Of a stretch of 64,000 nucleotides of DNA, positions 25,660 through 39,700 are shown piece after piece. This DNA comes from Larus michahellis (taxonomy: Eukaryota; Chordata; Aves; Charadriiformes; Laridae). The DNA is taken from positions 20,335,419 through 20,399,418 of the forward strand of contig NC_133906.1 in the NCBI RefSeq assembly GCF_964199755.1, written 5' to 3'. How positions within the stretch are numbered: position 1 is the first letter of the stretch; each line of letters begins with the position of its first letter. The translations under genes were made by a program, and so were the position numbers. Below the pieces are notes generated by a model. The model made no database searches and was not told where the DNA came from. It was given only the letters and a program-made list of their open reading frames with translations.

Positions 25660-28600
25660 TCCCCTCCTGAGGGGGTGAAAAATTGCAGTAAAACAGTGAC
25701 ACATAGATATATGGTTTACTCCGACTTGTCCCCTCCTCAGGACATTTCCCTTTCCAACAGGAGGGGCAGGAGCCCTCCCAGGTCCCTGACTCCTCCAGCA
25801 CCGTGGCTCTAACCTGCCAAAAAGCATTTGCTGCATTTTACCTAACTTCATTGGGCTGACTTTCCGACTGGTTAACAGCCCTTATCAGCAAAGAAAAGCC
25901 TCCAGCAGCAGATGAGCAAAGTGATTGAGAAAGCCATAAAAACTGAAAGGCGAAAGCTGTCTGTAGTTAAAACAAGCCTCAGCTCCTGCTCCCCAGCAAA
26001 CTCCCCCCATAAATATCGAGAACTAGCAGGTTTATTACCCTCCCTTTGATTGTATGTCATCATTACAGCATTGTTTTCCCACATACCAATTCCTTCTTGG
26101 CTCCCACTCGCAATAAAAAAAACGGAGATTTGCGTTCTTTTTGGAGATTAATAGACACAGCTACCCTCATACTCTAAACTTGTGAAGTGGCTGAATATCA
26201 CTCTGGAAATTCCACATTCAAGGCCCTGGCACTTACCTGCTGGGGCTGGAAGTCAACTAAGTCACGGATTCCAGTACGGTTGCATGGAAGGAAAGGGTCG
26301 GCAGTGGACTAGCAGCACTATGGAGAGATGAAACCTGTTGAAGGACAATTCTTCATAAAAAGACCTCCAAAACTGGCAACAATTTTTGATTAAAACGAGC
26401 AAACAAAAGCAAAAACATTTTTCTTAGAAGTTTTCAAAAGAAAAACAGTGAAATTTGTCACAGAATGCCTTGAGACTAAATTTGTCTGTACTCTGTTTTG
26501 AAGACAAGTAGGAAGCACTACCCAAATCAAAGCATGAAATCATTGCTCAAACACAACAAATCGTTCACGTGGGAGCAAACCTACCCTTGGGGTTTGATTT
26601 GGGGGTGCGTGGGCTGGCGTGGCTGGGACATGCAGGATGAGGGTGCACAGATTCCATGGATCAGCACAGGAGGTGCAGGGATAGACCAGTTCCCAGCTAG
26701 AGGAGCCAAGGAGAAGGGAGGGGGAAGGAAAAAAACCAGAAACTTGTTTACTTTCTTTTGCTGGTGGAAAGCAAGGCTTGACTTTTGTTTGGCTCTTCCA
26801 GCGCTTGGGGGATCAGTGATTGCCCTTGTCCCTCAATGAATGCATCATCCCTGCACAACATCCACGCAGAGGCTTGCTGTGGAGCTGCAAGGTCCACAGA
26901 GCTGCTGCCCAGTCCACAGAGACATCCCTTGGTGCTCCCTCAACTGCCAGGCTCGGCACAAACTGGCAATTTAAAAAGAAAACCAACTCACTGTAGCAAG
27001 CCTTGCTGCTCACAAGGTTTAAGAGGGACAAGTGGGTAACCCTTTCAGCCCTGGGTAACACAAAGGGCTGGTAGGAAGGTCTACCAGGGCAGCACAGGGC
27101 ACCCTCATGTCCCCAGAGCTGATGTCCAAATTCAATGCTGGACACTTTCCAGGATGGGGCAAGCTGGGAGTCCTTGCTGGTACCATTTTGGAGGGAGGGA
27201 CAAGTGAAAATTAGTCAAACATGACCTTCACTGCAAGTCAGGACATAAGAGAAGAAACACACACCCGTGGGGCAGCAGCAGCAAGTCCTCGGGCTCTAGG
27301 AGCGCTCTTGCCAACATAGAAATGCTTCGTTTTAGCTCTAGTTATGATGTCTGCATTTAGTATTCATTGCCGTGTCACCGATCCTCATGAATTCCTCCCA
27401 TGTGCAAGTGCCTCTCTCATCCATTTCTATCAGCATCCCACTGTAATTTATTATTAGTTAAGAATTAATAGACACTTGGAAGTATAATGTTACATTTTTC
27501 TCTTATCTTCTGGTGCTCAGAAGCATTTCATGCAGCAGATCAAGCATTAAATCTGTCATGTAAACACATTATTTTGTCATGTAATGCATTATGATTGCAC
27601 ACTACCAGGAAAATGAAAAGCACTTAATGGTTTGTGTTTGATGCGTACTGTCAACAAAACTCAGGAAGAATTTATAAGGTGTTGTAGTTTAATGAGTACC
27701 TGTTTAATAGGGTTTGCCGTATCATTCAAAAATGTGGCTTTACAGGAGACGTGTGATACAATGAATTTCGATGTGAATTATAAAGCCCAATCTAGATCTC
27801 AGGTTTCTAAACAGCAAAGATAATAAGATCCAGGGAGCTGTTTATAAGCAATATATCATGAGCTTTTCTCGTTTTCTCTTGGAATATTTCCCTCTCCTTC
27901 ATCAGGTTTTATGAAGCTGCAGGCATCATGTCTGAAAGCGCCATCCAGTATCTTTCTATTATAAAATTAATTTCTTTTGTAGAATAACTCAGCTATAGGC
28001 AGGAAATGAATGAACTAAAGAGGGAAGAAGCAGCTGATAAATATGAACCCTACCAAACACCCAGCCACTGACAAGTCTGGCAAAGTTTAAAGAAAAAGAA
28101 ATAGAGTTTGTTAATCGCTTGGGAAAGCTTCAGTGAGTGTACATCTAGGGGGGAATCTGAACCCAGCAGACTCCTAACAAAAGCCCTCACACACACTTGG
28201 CCAGAGGTAATACAACAACAGCAAAAAAAAAAAAAAAGGTAAAAAGCTGAACACAGCTAAAGAATTTCTCCCTTTCCTCCCCAGGAAGCTGCTGGGAGCA
28301 CCTCCCGCAAACCCAAACAAGATGCAATGTGGTATGACAAAACCCAGAGAGAAGCCTGAAGACAAAGCCCTGTCATTAGCCCACAGAAGAACTGGCCAAG
28401 AAGTGTTTATGCTGCAGAAAGGGAGGCCTTGTGGCATCCCAGCATCTCGCTTCCAGTTCCAACCATTCTGGTGATGCTGCTGTTTTGTTCCCCCTGAAGT
28501 CTGTCTGAAGGAGGCAACCACAGCAGAGCAGACTCCCAGGGAAAGTAGAGGCACTTAGTCATCACCTATGTCTATCCCCAGCTCGCTCAGCTGTGGCCTT

Positions 28601-31041
28601 TGTGTTCCCCATATCTGTGCTTAAGATGCAGTTATGGTAAACCACTCACACAGGAACACATTCCCCAGCTTTGTAAATTAAGCAACCTAGAAAGAGAAGA
28701 GGGGATCTCGTTGGTCAGAAACAGCACTGAAATTCACGGTCAACGGCCTCTCATTCCAGTTTTATGACTGATTCATTTAATGGCCTTCTGCAAGTTCCAA
28801 GTCCTCTGCAGGCCCCAGGTCTCTACCATCTCCTCTGCTACACAGCCACCACAGAGCCTGTAGAGATGCTCAGATCAATGATGCTGCTGGTGTCCAGCGC
28901 AGGACCATTAACATTGGAGCCCCAGCGTGGAACAAGCTTTGCCAGAAGTGCTTGTAGACTGAGAAAACTGGCATAACTCAGCAGGAGTTATGTTGGTGAC
29001 ATCTTTGCCCGCAGCCGATAAGCTAGCTCTCTGCAGAGACACGATGCACTTTACCAGAGCTCTTTACTTGATAGCCGACTGCATCCTCTTAACTATTAAT
29101 AATGCAAGTGGGGAAAAAAAATTACTAATAAGAAGCCAGAATGGCACAAACATCCTGTCCTAGAGAAGAAGACGGAGACCTGATCCCACCTCAGAGACCA
29201 TCCACTCTTATTAACTTCAGAGGTAGCCACACTCCCCAGCAGTGGTCCAGCTAGGACGGAGCCTGCATGTCTGACAAGGCAATGAGGTTTTATACACCCA
29301 GGACATTTTTCTCCAACAGTGCTATTTAACCGAACCGTACTGGCAAAGCTATACAGAAGACACAAAGTCTCATACTGTGAGTCCCTATGATATGAGTCCA
29401 GTGTCTTGCAAATAGTTAGCGATGCTCAACTGAGTTCTGAAGTTCTCCCACAAAAGGGCAGGGAGCATCCCCCACCTTCCCTTGGGTGAGCTGGGTCACC
29501 TTCTGGACCAGTCCCATCCTTCCTCCCTCGACTACAGAGGGAAACAAAGGCAACCACACACCAAGAGGATCTAAATTAGAGCTCCCCTTGACCTCATGGT
29601 ACACAGTTCACAGCACAGAGTCTTAAAAACCTCTCTTCAGAGGGCCTTGGTTAGAATTCATCCAGACCTGATGCAATTAAATGCTCTAAGTTATTAATAT
29701 TAACAAGATTTACTGCTCCCCATTTACAAATGATTTGCATTTTTATGCATTCTTTTAGCATGGATCATCACGAATTTCTTCGGTATTCATGAGGTTGCAA
29801 TTTGTGTATTTCCATAATTACCTCATCATATTCTCCATTAGATAATGGACCAAGGGCATAAAACACCAAGCAGAATTCAAAAGCAGCATTGACTCACCGC
29901 TCCATTGAGAGATTGATTTCCCCTTGTCCTTGAAGCACAGCTCACAGGAAAGCACTGGGAATGCTCTGCCCCAGCATGGGCTGAGGCTTGCAGGTTGAAA
30001 TAAAAAAAAAAAAATTAAAAAAAAATCAGTGCTCAATCACTACAGTCTATGTGAGTTTCCCTCTACCCCATACTAAGGTCCATTGATAAGTTCTCTGCGC
30101 GGCTCCCTTGGGCTTAAGAGGACTATACCATGTGCATTCCAAGCTAAGAAATCACAATCATTTCAGTTCCACAGTATTTAAAGTAGGATACAACCGAGAG
30201 CTGAAGGGCTCACACCAAACACCTTCTGCACGCTAGATCCAAAAACGGCTTGGACGAACAGTCCCCCACACCAGGACGCTGCCTCTACGTCCCCTAAGGG
30301 GAAGTTTGCATCCAAAACTAACCCAACCCAGGCTTCATGGATAATTCACTAGTGCACTGGAGGGAGAGGGAGGAAGAAGGGGAGATGAATTTCATGTACA
30401 CAAAATCCTTTTTGTGTACTTAGGAATGGATACAAACAGATTTAAAATTAACAAGCTTAGTTCACTGCTGGGCAAGTGATTTAAAACATCCAATAAATAA
30501 TTCATCCCAGCAACATACATCACTGTGCATCCTGGACTGTGACGCAGACCGTGTCAGGGTGGGTCTCCCTTTGTGAAGGGGAGACAATTTAATTCAGTGC
30601 AAAGTGAATAATCCAAAATCCCATAAATGATTCATCACTGGATTAAAAGCTATAGATTTCCCCATAGAAATTCTCTGCCCTGCATTAAATATGCAGATGA
30701 TTGTGTAGTGTGTATTAACTACTGGATGGCTTAGTTAAGAATGACACCAGCTCCGGCGCTTGAGAGCAACTTTGAAGCCATGAATCTTCATTAGACGTAC
30801 AACTAAGCATGAAAAGAGGTTACCTTCAAGGATTCAAGGTTCACTAACACCAGTAAAACTACAGAGCATACACTGATACACGCAAGACGAGAGCCAGGCC
30901 TTAGTATTTTTTGTTTTAGAAAACATGGCTACAGAGAGAACTTATTCCCTGGTTTTGATTGCCTACCCGACTCCTCTTTTCCTAGGTATTAAAAAAGCCA
31001 AACCCAAAACCACCACACATACAACCTTTCCCTTTTATATA

Positions 31042-31190
31042 TATATTTATTTAAAAAAAAAAAAAAACAAAAAAACCCAAAAACCTGCATTTTTGAAACA
31101 GCAGTAGAATATGTAGCTTCTCTCCTACTTAGAAAAAAAAAAAACAACCAACACACACAAAAAAAAAAAAACCAACCCCAAAACCCAACA
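31042..31190. repeat. A/C-rich low-complexity tract
   Basis: Two poly-A runs are interspersed with AAACCC, ACACAC and CCAACC motifs, on the opposite strand in style to the T/G-rich tract at 24546. Confidence 0.75.
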
Positions 31191-34100
31191 CATTTTGGGA
31201 AGTTGTGATTTCCCTTCTCCTTTGGGGAAGGCTCTGTGCTTGAAAGACTAAAGAAAGTCAATGAACTTATACCAAAGATCATTTCCCAACACCCTCCCCC
31301 CCAACCCTTTCAACAGCTTTTGCACACTCCAGTTTGCACCCATCTTGCCAGTGTCCTTGTGGCCTCCTATCTCAGAGTCCCACAACTGGGAACTTGTAAG
31401 CTGCAGTTACCACAGGGTAAGGAGATGAGCCTTCCTACCAAGGGGTTCTCTGTAGGAAGCCCCGCTCTGATCTCAGTGTTTCTCTGAGCACTCCCCAAAG
31501 TGAGCACTTGGGGAGCCCCTTGCCAAGACCACCACCCCTCCTCAAGAGCTGGAGAGCAGGAGGGAGTGGACGCTGACATGAGCCGTGGGACGGTTAGAGG
31601 CTGACATTTCTTTCACCATGTCACTGCTGCCAAAGTGTGATCGCAGGAGGTGCTGAGTCTTGGGTTTTAGGTTTTAAATTAGCAACAGAAACCAAAGCCA
31701 CGCTGCTCCAGCTGGGGTTAGACATGAGTGGGAAGAGGAAACCAAGAAGCACATGCCCACTGCGGCCTCAGGAGAAAAAGAAAACCAGGGTGTTACTGGG
31801 ACTCACAGGAAATTGTGCTGCTAGAGGACACATAAGCTGGAGCCCAGGCCAAGCGTGCCCTAAGCGTGCCTTGGAGCCCACCATAAGCTGGGGTCCTGGC
31901 CTGGACCTCCATTGCGACTGGAGGAGGCTGCATCTATTCTGCCTGGTGGCAGCAAGTCTGCGTCACCTTTATGGCCTCTTCTAGTCTCTCCAGCTGTTTG
32001 TCTGCTCTGTAGCTCAATTTTGCCATCTGCTGTCACATCTGCGGCAACACGTCCTGTTTCCTCTTTCTACCAGGCTAAAATTTTCCACTTTTTCATGCAT
32101 TCATCTCACACTGTGCGGTTATCTCTGTTCTTTCCCCAAGTCCCATGGTGCTATTTATTCTGATTTCTAATTTCCTATGTACTCAACTACATTCTTCTCT
32201 TCTGCTTGCTCTTTCTTAAGCTCCAATTAGATTCCACCTTTGGAACCCAAAGATTTATTTATATTAACCTTAAAAAATGCCTAGAAAAGCACATTAAGGC
32301 TAAGAAACAAACCTGAAAACATAATGAAATGTGCTGCTGAGATAGAAAGGGACCATCAGAGCAGTCAGCTCCAATAAAGTCTATTAAGAGAGGTCTCTTA
32401 TTAATCTCAAAATGATATTTAATTCATTCCTCTGGTTTCTCTTTAAAGGATTTGTATTCCTAAATCAGCACTTGCCTTTTTTTTTTTTTTTTCAGTATTT
32501 CCTCCTGCTTCCTCATTAGCAAATCCCATGTCTCAAAATATTCAGATCCCCCCTTTGTAATTGCTTTTCTGTACCTCCTCCATACTAATTGGGTAGTTCA
32601 GTCATTATCTCTTCACGTCAGACCTCCCTTACCCAATTTAATCGGTCATTTTGATACAGACAATTGTCCACAAAGTACTGGGGTCCAGTGAAAATTATTA
32701 CTTGGACCAAAAGCTAAATCCTTCGTTAACTAACCACCTTGCTCCATGGAGCAGAGCCAGCCTCCCCAGATATAACACCATTTAGGCGTGACGTGGACTC
32801 TGAACAAATTAAAACCCGCTTCGCTGTGCCCACAGGCTCCCAGCACAAGCCCATAAACGCTGCAATAACTTTGGCGGCTCAGGGCACTGGGACGAGGTGT
32901 TAAACCTGGACGATTTCAGGTCTTAGCGCCTGGCAGGGTGAGAGGTGGCGGGAGGAAAGGTCTTGGGGGGGGACTGGAATTTTTTGGGACATGCACGGCA
33001 GCTTTAAGGCCAAAAGCTTTGCTCGTGGGCAGCTCCCTGGCAGGCACAGGAGGCCAGCGAGGGCAGGGTGAAGGTGCACGTGGACGGACTTGGTAGGGAG
33101 AGATGCTGCAGCGAGTTCAACGGGCAGCAATTCCTGAGGAAATCTGCGCCCCAAACACACCAGCACGAGCCTCACGGCGCTGCCAGGGGCCGGGTTTCCT
33201 TCTGCCCAAGCTTTCCCCATCTGAAGCCCTGGTCCCTGTAGGGCTTTGCAGCTAAAACACTGTGTTGGTTTAAGCTACTTCGTGGAGGGTTTGATGTTTA
33301 CTCAAGCACACTTCTTCTTTGCCTTCCAAGGTAAAAGTCTTAAAAATAAAGACTAACATTTCCAGATGCCAACGACATGCTCTCTGACAGTCTTTTCTCA
33401 CTAAAAACCTGCTGCTTTCATCCAGTTTTTCTTCACTAGACCTACTGTTGCTTTTGGAAAACAGCATTTCTTTTTCCTCCAGCTACATTTTAAAAGGCTC
33501 CCTTTAACCTTCCACTGAACATACCGACAGCCAGGGTCGGTTCCTCGGAAATTACTTCAATGTATTTTCATTTAAATATAACCCACATTCCTCACTTCCA
33601 ATCGCCACTCTAAACCCAAACCTCAGCCTCGGTAATTGGGGGTGGATAAAAAGATATACCAAAAAAAGCTCAGCGACATAAGCTGCACTTACAGATTCCC
33701 TACAGCACCTCTGGGCTGCATTTCCACATGGCTGACCAGATCAAACTCACTTTATTGGCTCCTATTTCTTCTGCCCTTGTGCAGCTCCCCAAAGCAGGGC
33801 CTTCAAGTCCAGCCAAGCACCACAGCAAACGTGCTAGAACCTTCCCCAGCGAGGGACAGCCCTGCTCTAAAAAAGTCATTAGTGCAGAGCTAATTAACAA
33901 GAGCAAAAGGATTGGCCCAGCCCTGCCAATTGGAAGCTGCAATTAAGATATTGCTGGCTTAATTAACAGGTTTACCTTGGGGGGGGGGAGAAGAAAAAAA
34001 AAAAGTTTGTGGGTTTTTTTTTTTCTTTTAAAGGAGTACCTCAAAACTGGGTCTTTTTTTCCCTTCTATTCCTTACAGATTTGTGTGGGATTGATGCCTA

Positions 34101-34692
34101 GAAGCAGTGTCAGGCGCCAGGCCCCTGTGCTCAGCTCGTGCTGCGTGTTGGGGCAGCAGCAGCCGCATTAACCAGTGTGGGACAGACACGGGTCTCAGCT
34201 GAGCAAAGCCAACCTGGCGGCCTGCAGGCCACATCCTCTGCTTGGGGACTCTCTGCTGCCTCCCACAACGTGGCTGGACCAGGGCACACAGCAAGGCGCT
34301 GAACCCCAGCGAGACTGAGAGGGAGCCCAAAGAGGAACCTCCTCTGCCTCCCCCTAATTCACGGCCTTTGAGAAGAGGCTGTAGAGTCAAAAAGTCCCAC
34401 CGCAGCCCTGAGCACGAGTAGCGGGGAAGTCCACAGCCGCCACACAATGTTTTCTTCTGATCAAGTGCTATTCCCACAATGGGCTCTTGCTTCAAGTTGT
34501 CGTTGCCTGGAGTTGCCATAGGAGGGACTGGTGAACTCCAGGCAATGGAGATAACAAACAGTGTTGTGGATTTGAACCTTCTCCCATGCCGTTCCCATAG
34601 TCACTGCAGCAGAGTTGGTGAAGACCCCAACAAGATATGTGAAAGCTCTGCGGCGTATCCCATAGATGATCCCCCAGCTTCCACTGCCAGCC

Positions 34693-34795
34693 ACAGAATC
34701 ACTGAATCACAGAACGGTAGGGGTTAGAAGGGACCTCTGGAAATCATCTAGTTCAACCCCCCTGCCAGAACAGGGTCACCTAGAACGGTCCCATT
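34693..34795 (-). mobile_element. CR1 LINE 3' end fragment (reverse strand)
   Basis: The plus strand reads AATCACTGAATCACAGAACG then GAAGGGACCTCTGGAAATCA and CAACCCCCCTGCC, the reverse complement of a CR1 3' UTR. Confidence 0.8.
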
Positions 34796-36137
34796 TCACT
34801 AATGCCCCCAGGCTGGGTACCAACTCAGCCTCATTCTTAAAGCCTAAATCTCAACCCAGCTGAAACATGGGCAAAAGCCCCCTCAGAAAGGGTGCGATTA
34901 GTGTGGTGACATGAGGGGCTTCGCTCTGCCCTGCATTGCCCGTCTACCTCGCAGCCACTTGAAGGCTCCAGTTGAGCAAAAGACAAGGTTAGTGCTGCAG
35001 AGCTGTCATTACGGCAGCATTTACAGGGCTTGAGGATAACAGGGAGGATTTTGGATTTCCCTGGACTGCTCTGAGCTGCCGGCAGCCCTTCCTCCTGCTC
35101 AGGCACCCTGGGGCCAAGCCAAGGTCCACAGCATGGAGCTGCCCCCCTGTACTAACCACACAGGTGCCCGTGCAGCCCACAGTGTCCAAACCATCCCCAT
35201 CCTTGGAGTCACCTCTAAGCACAACACTGGGATAAGTGTGAGCAGCTAAACAGCCACAACCTGCTTGCCAGCTCTGTGACACCGAAGTCCTGGGAACAGG
35301 GATGGCAGGTCCTACTGGTGCCCCTGAGGATGGGGTAGGAGTGTGGGGGCAGCTTGTTGCTGCAGAGAAGGACTGGGGACAAATTCAGTCCCCAGCAGCA
35401 GTAATGCTCTCCCCCACAGCCCTCAGTCCCCACTAGAAGTAGCAGCAGGTGAATGCCACCCTTCATCTCTTCTTCTTCACTGCTATTGGTGTCCCCAGAG
35501 CCTTTCCCTGGAGATCACAGGATTTTTGCTTATGCTGCTCAGAAACACAGAGGTGGCTTCACCCAGCTCCCACGGGCACCTGAAGGGACAACCAAGTTTA
35601 CAAGATATGGCTGTGCTCTGCGTAGTGCTTCTCACCTGCAACTTCTCTAAAAGATAAATGGGCAGCACTGGTGGGACTGGGAACCCGAGTCTCATCCATA
35701 CAAAGCCCAGCCAGACAGCACTATGCTACGCTGTGACTGGATGCTGGGGCCCTAAATGAAACATCCTGGGGCTGCATGGTGCAGGTCAGCATTGCCAAGC
35801 CGACTCCACCACGAGAGCTGCTGGGTTTTGCAGGTCGTTGTTGTGAGGACCAAAAGGCAACTCCAAGCGAACAATTGGGGATCCCCTATGCACTTTTATG
35901 GGGGAGACAGCGGGTTATAAATGAGTGGGATGAGGGTTTGTGGCAGCAGGATAGAAACATTTCCCTCCAGGTTGGTCTTCTGGGCATTTTCCCCACCTCT
36001 GGATACGCCACAGTACTCCTTTGGAGAGCTGAGACAGCACCCCAGCCACTTTAACACCTGGGGAGTAACTAACTCCTGTTTAAACGCCTTAGGATGCGGC
36101 ATAAACAAAACACAATTGCTAGCAGTAAATTGCAAAG
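34796..36137. other. Intergenic DNA downstream of TIMD4
   Basis: Reading frames of up to about 100 codons overlap on both strands without any recognisable domain. The TIMD4 transcript probably ends near 36120. Confidence 0.4.
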
Positions 36138-36143
36138 TTTATT
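36138..36143 (-). terminator. Probable TIMD4 polyadenylation signal
   Basis: AATAAA on the minus strand about 560 bases after the TIMD4 stop is followed by a T/G-rich stretch (TTGTGTTTTGTTT) of the kind found downstream of cleavage sites. A second AATAAA at 36665-36670, only about 35 bases after the stop, is an alternative. Confidence 0.5.
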
Positions 36144-36703
36144 AATATAGTCTCCAAGGGTCATTCCAACATGCTGAATCACAGGCAGCAATGGTACCCA
36201 TAAAGTAATCTGCATTTTTGATTCATACTCGCAGCATTCTTGCGGCTTAATTTTTCACTTGATTATATAAAAGCAATAAGAACCGTATTTCCTGTTTTTT
36301 ATATTTTTGGCAATTTGAAGTTAGTCAGCATTCCATGTTAGTTCTTCTCTCTTCTGTTCCTCACAGTATAAGTTGTATTCAAGCATACTAACGCTCAAGG
36401 AAGAGCATTAGTAAAAATGGAGAAAACCAAATTCAGTTCTGTAGCAAGGTATCAGTAAGAATGCGGATGCCGGCAACACCTATGAATAATGCATAAAGGA
36501 CCTTCTCAAAGAAGCTTCTTTATGCAATGAGTTTGAAAGGTGACATGGCAAAATTTGCACAAAGATTTTAAATTTTCACAGTTGAAGCTTTGGCCTTTGG
36601 TTTTCACCCAGTGATATTTTGAGGGCTCATAAGCATCGCTCAGAGCAGCATGAAATAGGTCCTTTTTATTTTCCACGACATCCACAGATGACGTAGGACG
36701 TCT

Positions 36704-36776
36704 TCACAGGGAAAACATGCTGCTTTCTCCTTCAGCGCCATTGAAAACTTTTTCACAGTCTTCCCCTGGTTCAAGG
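36704..36776 (-). CDS. TIMD4: TIMD4 coding exon 8 (cytoplasmic tail end)
   Basis: The acceptor TTCTCACTACAG precedes 73 bases ending in TGA. It encodes LEPGEDCEKVFNGAEGESS then MFSL. The acidic stretch and the final Phe-x-Leu resemble the mammalian TIM-4 C-terminus. There is no tail tyrosine, as is usual for TIM-4. Confidence 0.78.
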
Positions 36777-39700
36777 CTGTAGTGAGAAGCACAGGTCACT
36801 ATAGATGGGGCGAAAGCACATTGCTGCTTCAGAGCACCATTTCTAATTGGTAATGCCAGCACATTCCCTTTGAAATGGAGACCAGAAGTTACTGATTCCA
36901 CTGACTTCAGTGGTGCAATGCCTACTTTTTACACCAGAGGAAGAATTGCTTGCGTTCTTCTAATGGATAGAAAAGGGCTGTTCAGATTTTGTAGCGTCAG
37001 CTGTAGGGTAACCACCATGGCACTAAGAAAAGAGTCGCTCCTTGGCCCCCAATCCTTATAGGTGGCATATGCAATGGTGGAGCATCTACCATTGAAAAGT
37101 TATTGGTCTTTGGCAAAGGGATGATGTTTCACTGGACTAGCCTGTGGTTTGTCTCAAGAAAATCCCTTTTTTCCAAGATAAGCCAGAAGACATAAATTTA
37201 TCAGTTATACCTGCACAGGGTGACTCACCATAATCCCATATTTCATATCTGCCTGAAAACCATCACCTCAACGATCACCTCAGACACTTCAGAGTGACCC
37301 AAGCAGTGTGTGAGAGGGTGCGGTGGCCCCGTGAGAGCTGCAAGATTTATCTAGTGGCGAAAAGCTTCGTTTGCCACACTGCTGGGGGGTGCCCTTCATG
37401 GGGCCCGCTCATTGTGTATTCATTTGGATCGTCCATAAATCCCTGATCCCTTTCTGAACAATCATTTTGCTGTTTGATCATCACAACCAATTATCCCTTA
37501 ATTTCTTGAAAATAACCCCACCAAGGTCATGCCCTGGTATTTGATCAAAGAATAGAGCAGATTAGGTATTTCCCTAAGATGACGTCCCTACGTAACAGTA
37601 AGTACCATTCGCTAGAGTTCTCCCGAGCTCTGGCTGGCTCTTCATTGCCACACAGAAGCAGTATCCAGGAACCGCTGTTGATTTTCTGGGGTGAAGTCCT
37701 CTGAAGCTTGCTCATAACACAATTTTGGTAGTCAGCACCACAAGCCAATCCTATAACCATTACAATCAGTGGCCAATTCCTCCCCGCCTCTAAGAAAAAT
37801 TACATTGGAACTTTTAATAGGAAATTACAAATGGATTACCTTTTTATTATAAACTTCTTTCTGTGTTTACCTGGAAGCAAAATAATATTAATGTCACGAT
37901 GGCAAAAAGAAATCTGTAATTCTAATGAATCTGTCAAATGAGTTCAGAAGCAAAGATAGCAAGCTGCTAAATTTCTGTGGGCTGAGCAGGAAAGAAAGGA
38001 TCTCGTTCCGATTTAAGTTACACAAATAACTGTGGAGCCATTCCAGGAAATGGTACCACTTTACTATAAAGCAAAAGCCAACAAGATGAGCCAGACCTGC
38101 AGCAAGTGAGTGAGCAGGTTCTTTGCACAGGCTTCCTCCTGCTGCATCCCCACCAACGCATGCTCCCTGGTCTCCTCGTGGTGACACAGTCCTGGAGCAA
38201 GGACAGCAACCCCCATAAAATGAACAGAGTGCTGCCACAGGGGCCGTGGCAGATTTACCAGAAGGTTAACGAGAGACGCAGAAGGACATCTGCACTAGGC
38301 CAGCATTAGAAACATTGATCAATTGTGTGCTTAGGGATACTTACGTTTCCAAAACAGCGAGAGCATCAATATGAAAAGAATGGAGAGCGCTACGAGACAG
38401 GCAATGAGAATGGCATAGCTGGGAAACTGGAAGGGAGAAGAGAAAAACTGAAAAGGCTTTAAAAAACTTGGTTACTTCAGACCTATTCACACAGGAGTGG
38501 GTCGCCCTAGTGGCTAAGAGCTCTGAAATAGCTGCATTGGGCTGGAGTTCACAACGCTTTCCTGAGCTTGCCTGTGCAAAGTATGGAAAAGACACATCAG
38601 GTTGATCATGATAAACAACATGAATTACCTGATAAATATTTAATAAATCTTCTTCTGAAGCATTTGAGCCTAAATTCATCCCACTTGACATGAACTCCTT
38701 AATAAGGTGTCTAAAATAAGAGCTTAGTCACCCTCATCCTTCTCTTGATTAGAGACAGGGAAGCATGACAACCCGCCTCAGCTGCCTTCTGCCTGCTCAC
38801 ACCCCAAGCATTGCAGCCTCTGCCTGTCGTACGGGGGTGACAAGGGGATGAAGTTTTCCTGAAGTGTCCAGACCAGATGGGATGGCCACAGGCTTTGCAT
38901 CGATCCACTGGAAAGATGAGTAGGTGGTTCCTGAGCTTCTGAATGGAAGTTCAAGTTGCTTTTTGCAAACACTGTCCCTTTAGTATGAATACGTTGAAAA
39001 TCACTAGCTTGTCCTGCTGTCCTTCTGCCTTCTAGTTAAACGCTCTTGAAACTTAGAGGAAGTTTTACCTTATCTCCAGTATCATCACGTTCCTCAGCCT
39101 TGCCGCCTGAACTTGCCGAAATCCCTGAAAACAAAAGGCATTGAAATTATTGCTGGCACAGTCACCTGAAGGAGCGAGGGCCACTGTGGTTGTCACTGCT
39201 TTAGTCAAGGAGTAATGAACTCTCAGGGAATGAGGAGGGCAAAATCTGGCCCTGAGCAGGAGAAATAAAGCACCTTGCAACCAAAAGGGAACAATCTGTT
39301 TCCGACACAAGGGGTGTATCAGGCAGTTGTGGGGAAATGTCAGTCTTCATCAGGGAAAGAGGAGGCTCCCCAAGGATAGCCGATGAAGCAAGACAGTAGA
39401 AACTTGTCTGCTGAGAAGGAGTCACTTCTGTGAACATGACAAGATGTCGCAGAGAGCAGGGGTAGCAAACAAGGTACAAGTCAAAGTGAAGGAACTGCCT
39501 CAGTTTAATTGTGGTCAGACTGATGTGTGATTGCAATTTTTGAAAGCTGCATTAATATGAAAACCACAGGAAACATTCAGATAACTTACCACAGGTATAA
39601 GAAAGCTCTATGAAGGTGAAGCAATTTTTTTTCTATCTAGGGATAGTAAGAATAATTCAGTTCTAGTTCCACAAGCTTTGGAAACAGGGATGAACTAAAT

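Larger units (their letters stand above)
20213..34692. other. Long intergenic stretch with AT-rich conserved-looking blocks
   Basis: No coding exon was supported. AT-rich segments at about 27320-27620, 29640-29830 and 30640-30730 are dense in TAAT and ATTTGCAT-like words and lack repeat character, which is typical of vertebrate enhancers. Poly-A or poly-T runs occur near 22333, 28220, 30001 and 32477, and a G10 tract near 33980. Confidence 0.4.

Noticed and set aside
37204-37248. TTTTCAG...GTGAGT-bounded segment as the missing TIMD4 exon 7
   Set aside because: It leaves in phase 1 and would put the final exon out of frame; the 37840-37870 segment fits both phases.
39583-39600. An 18-base micro-exon in TIMD4 intron 4 with a GTAAGT donor
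   Set aside because: It has a poor acceptor without a pyrimidine tract, and it is not needed for frame closure.
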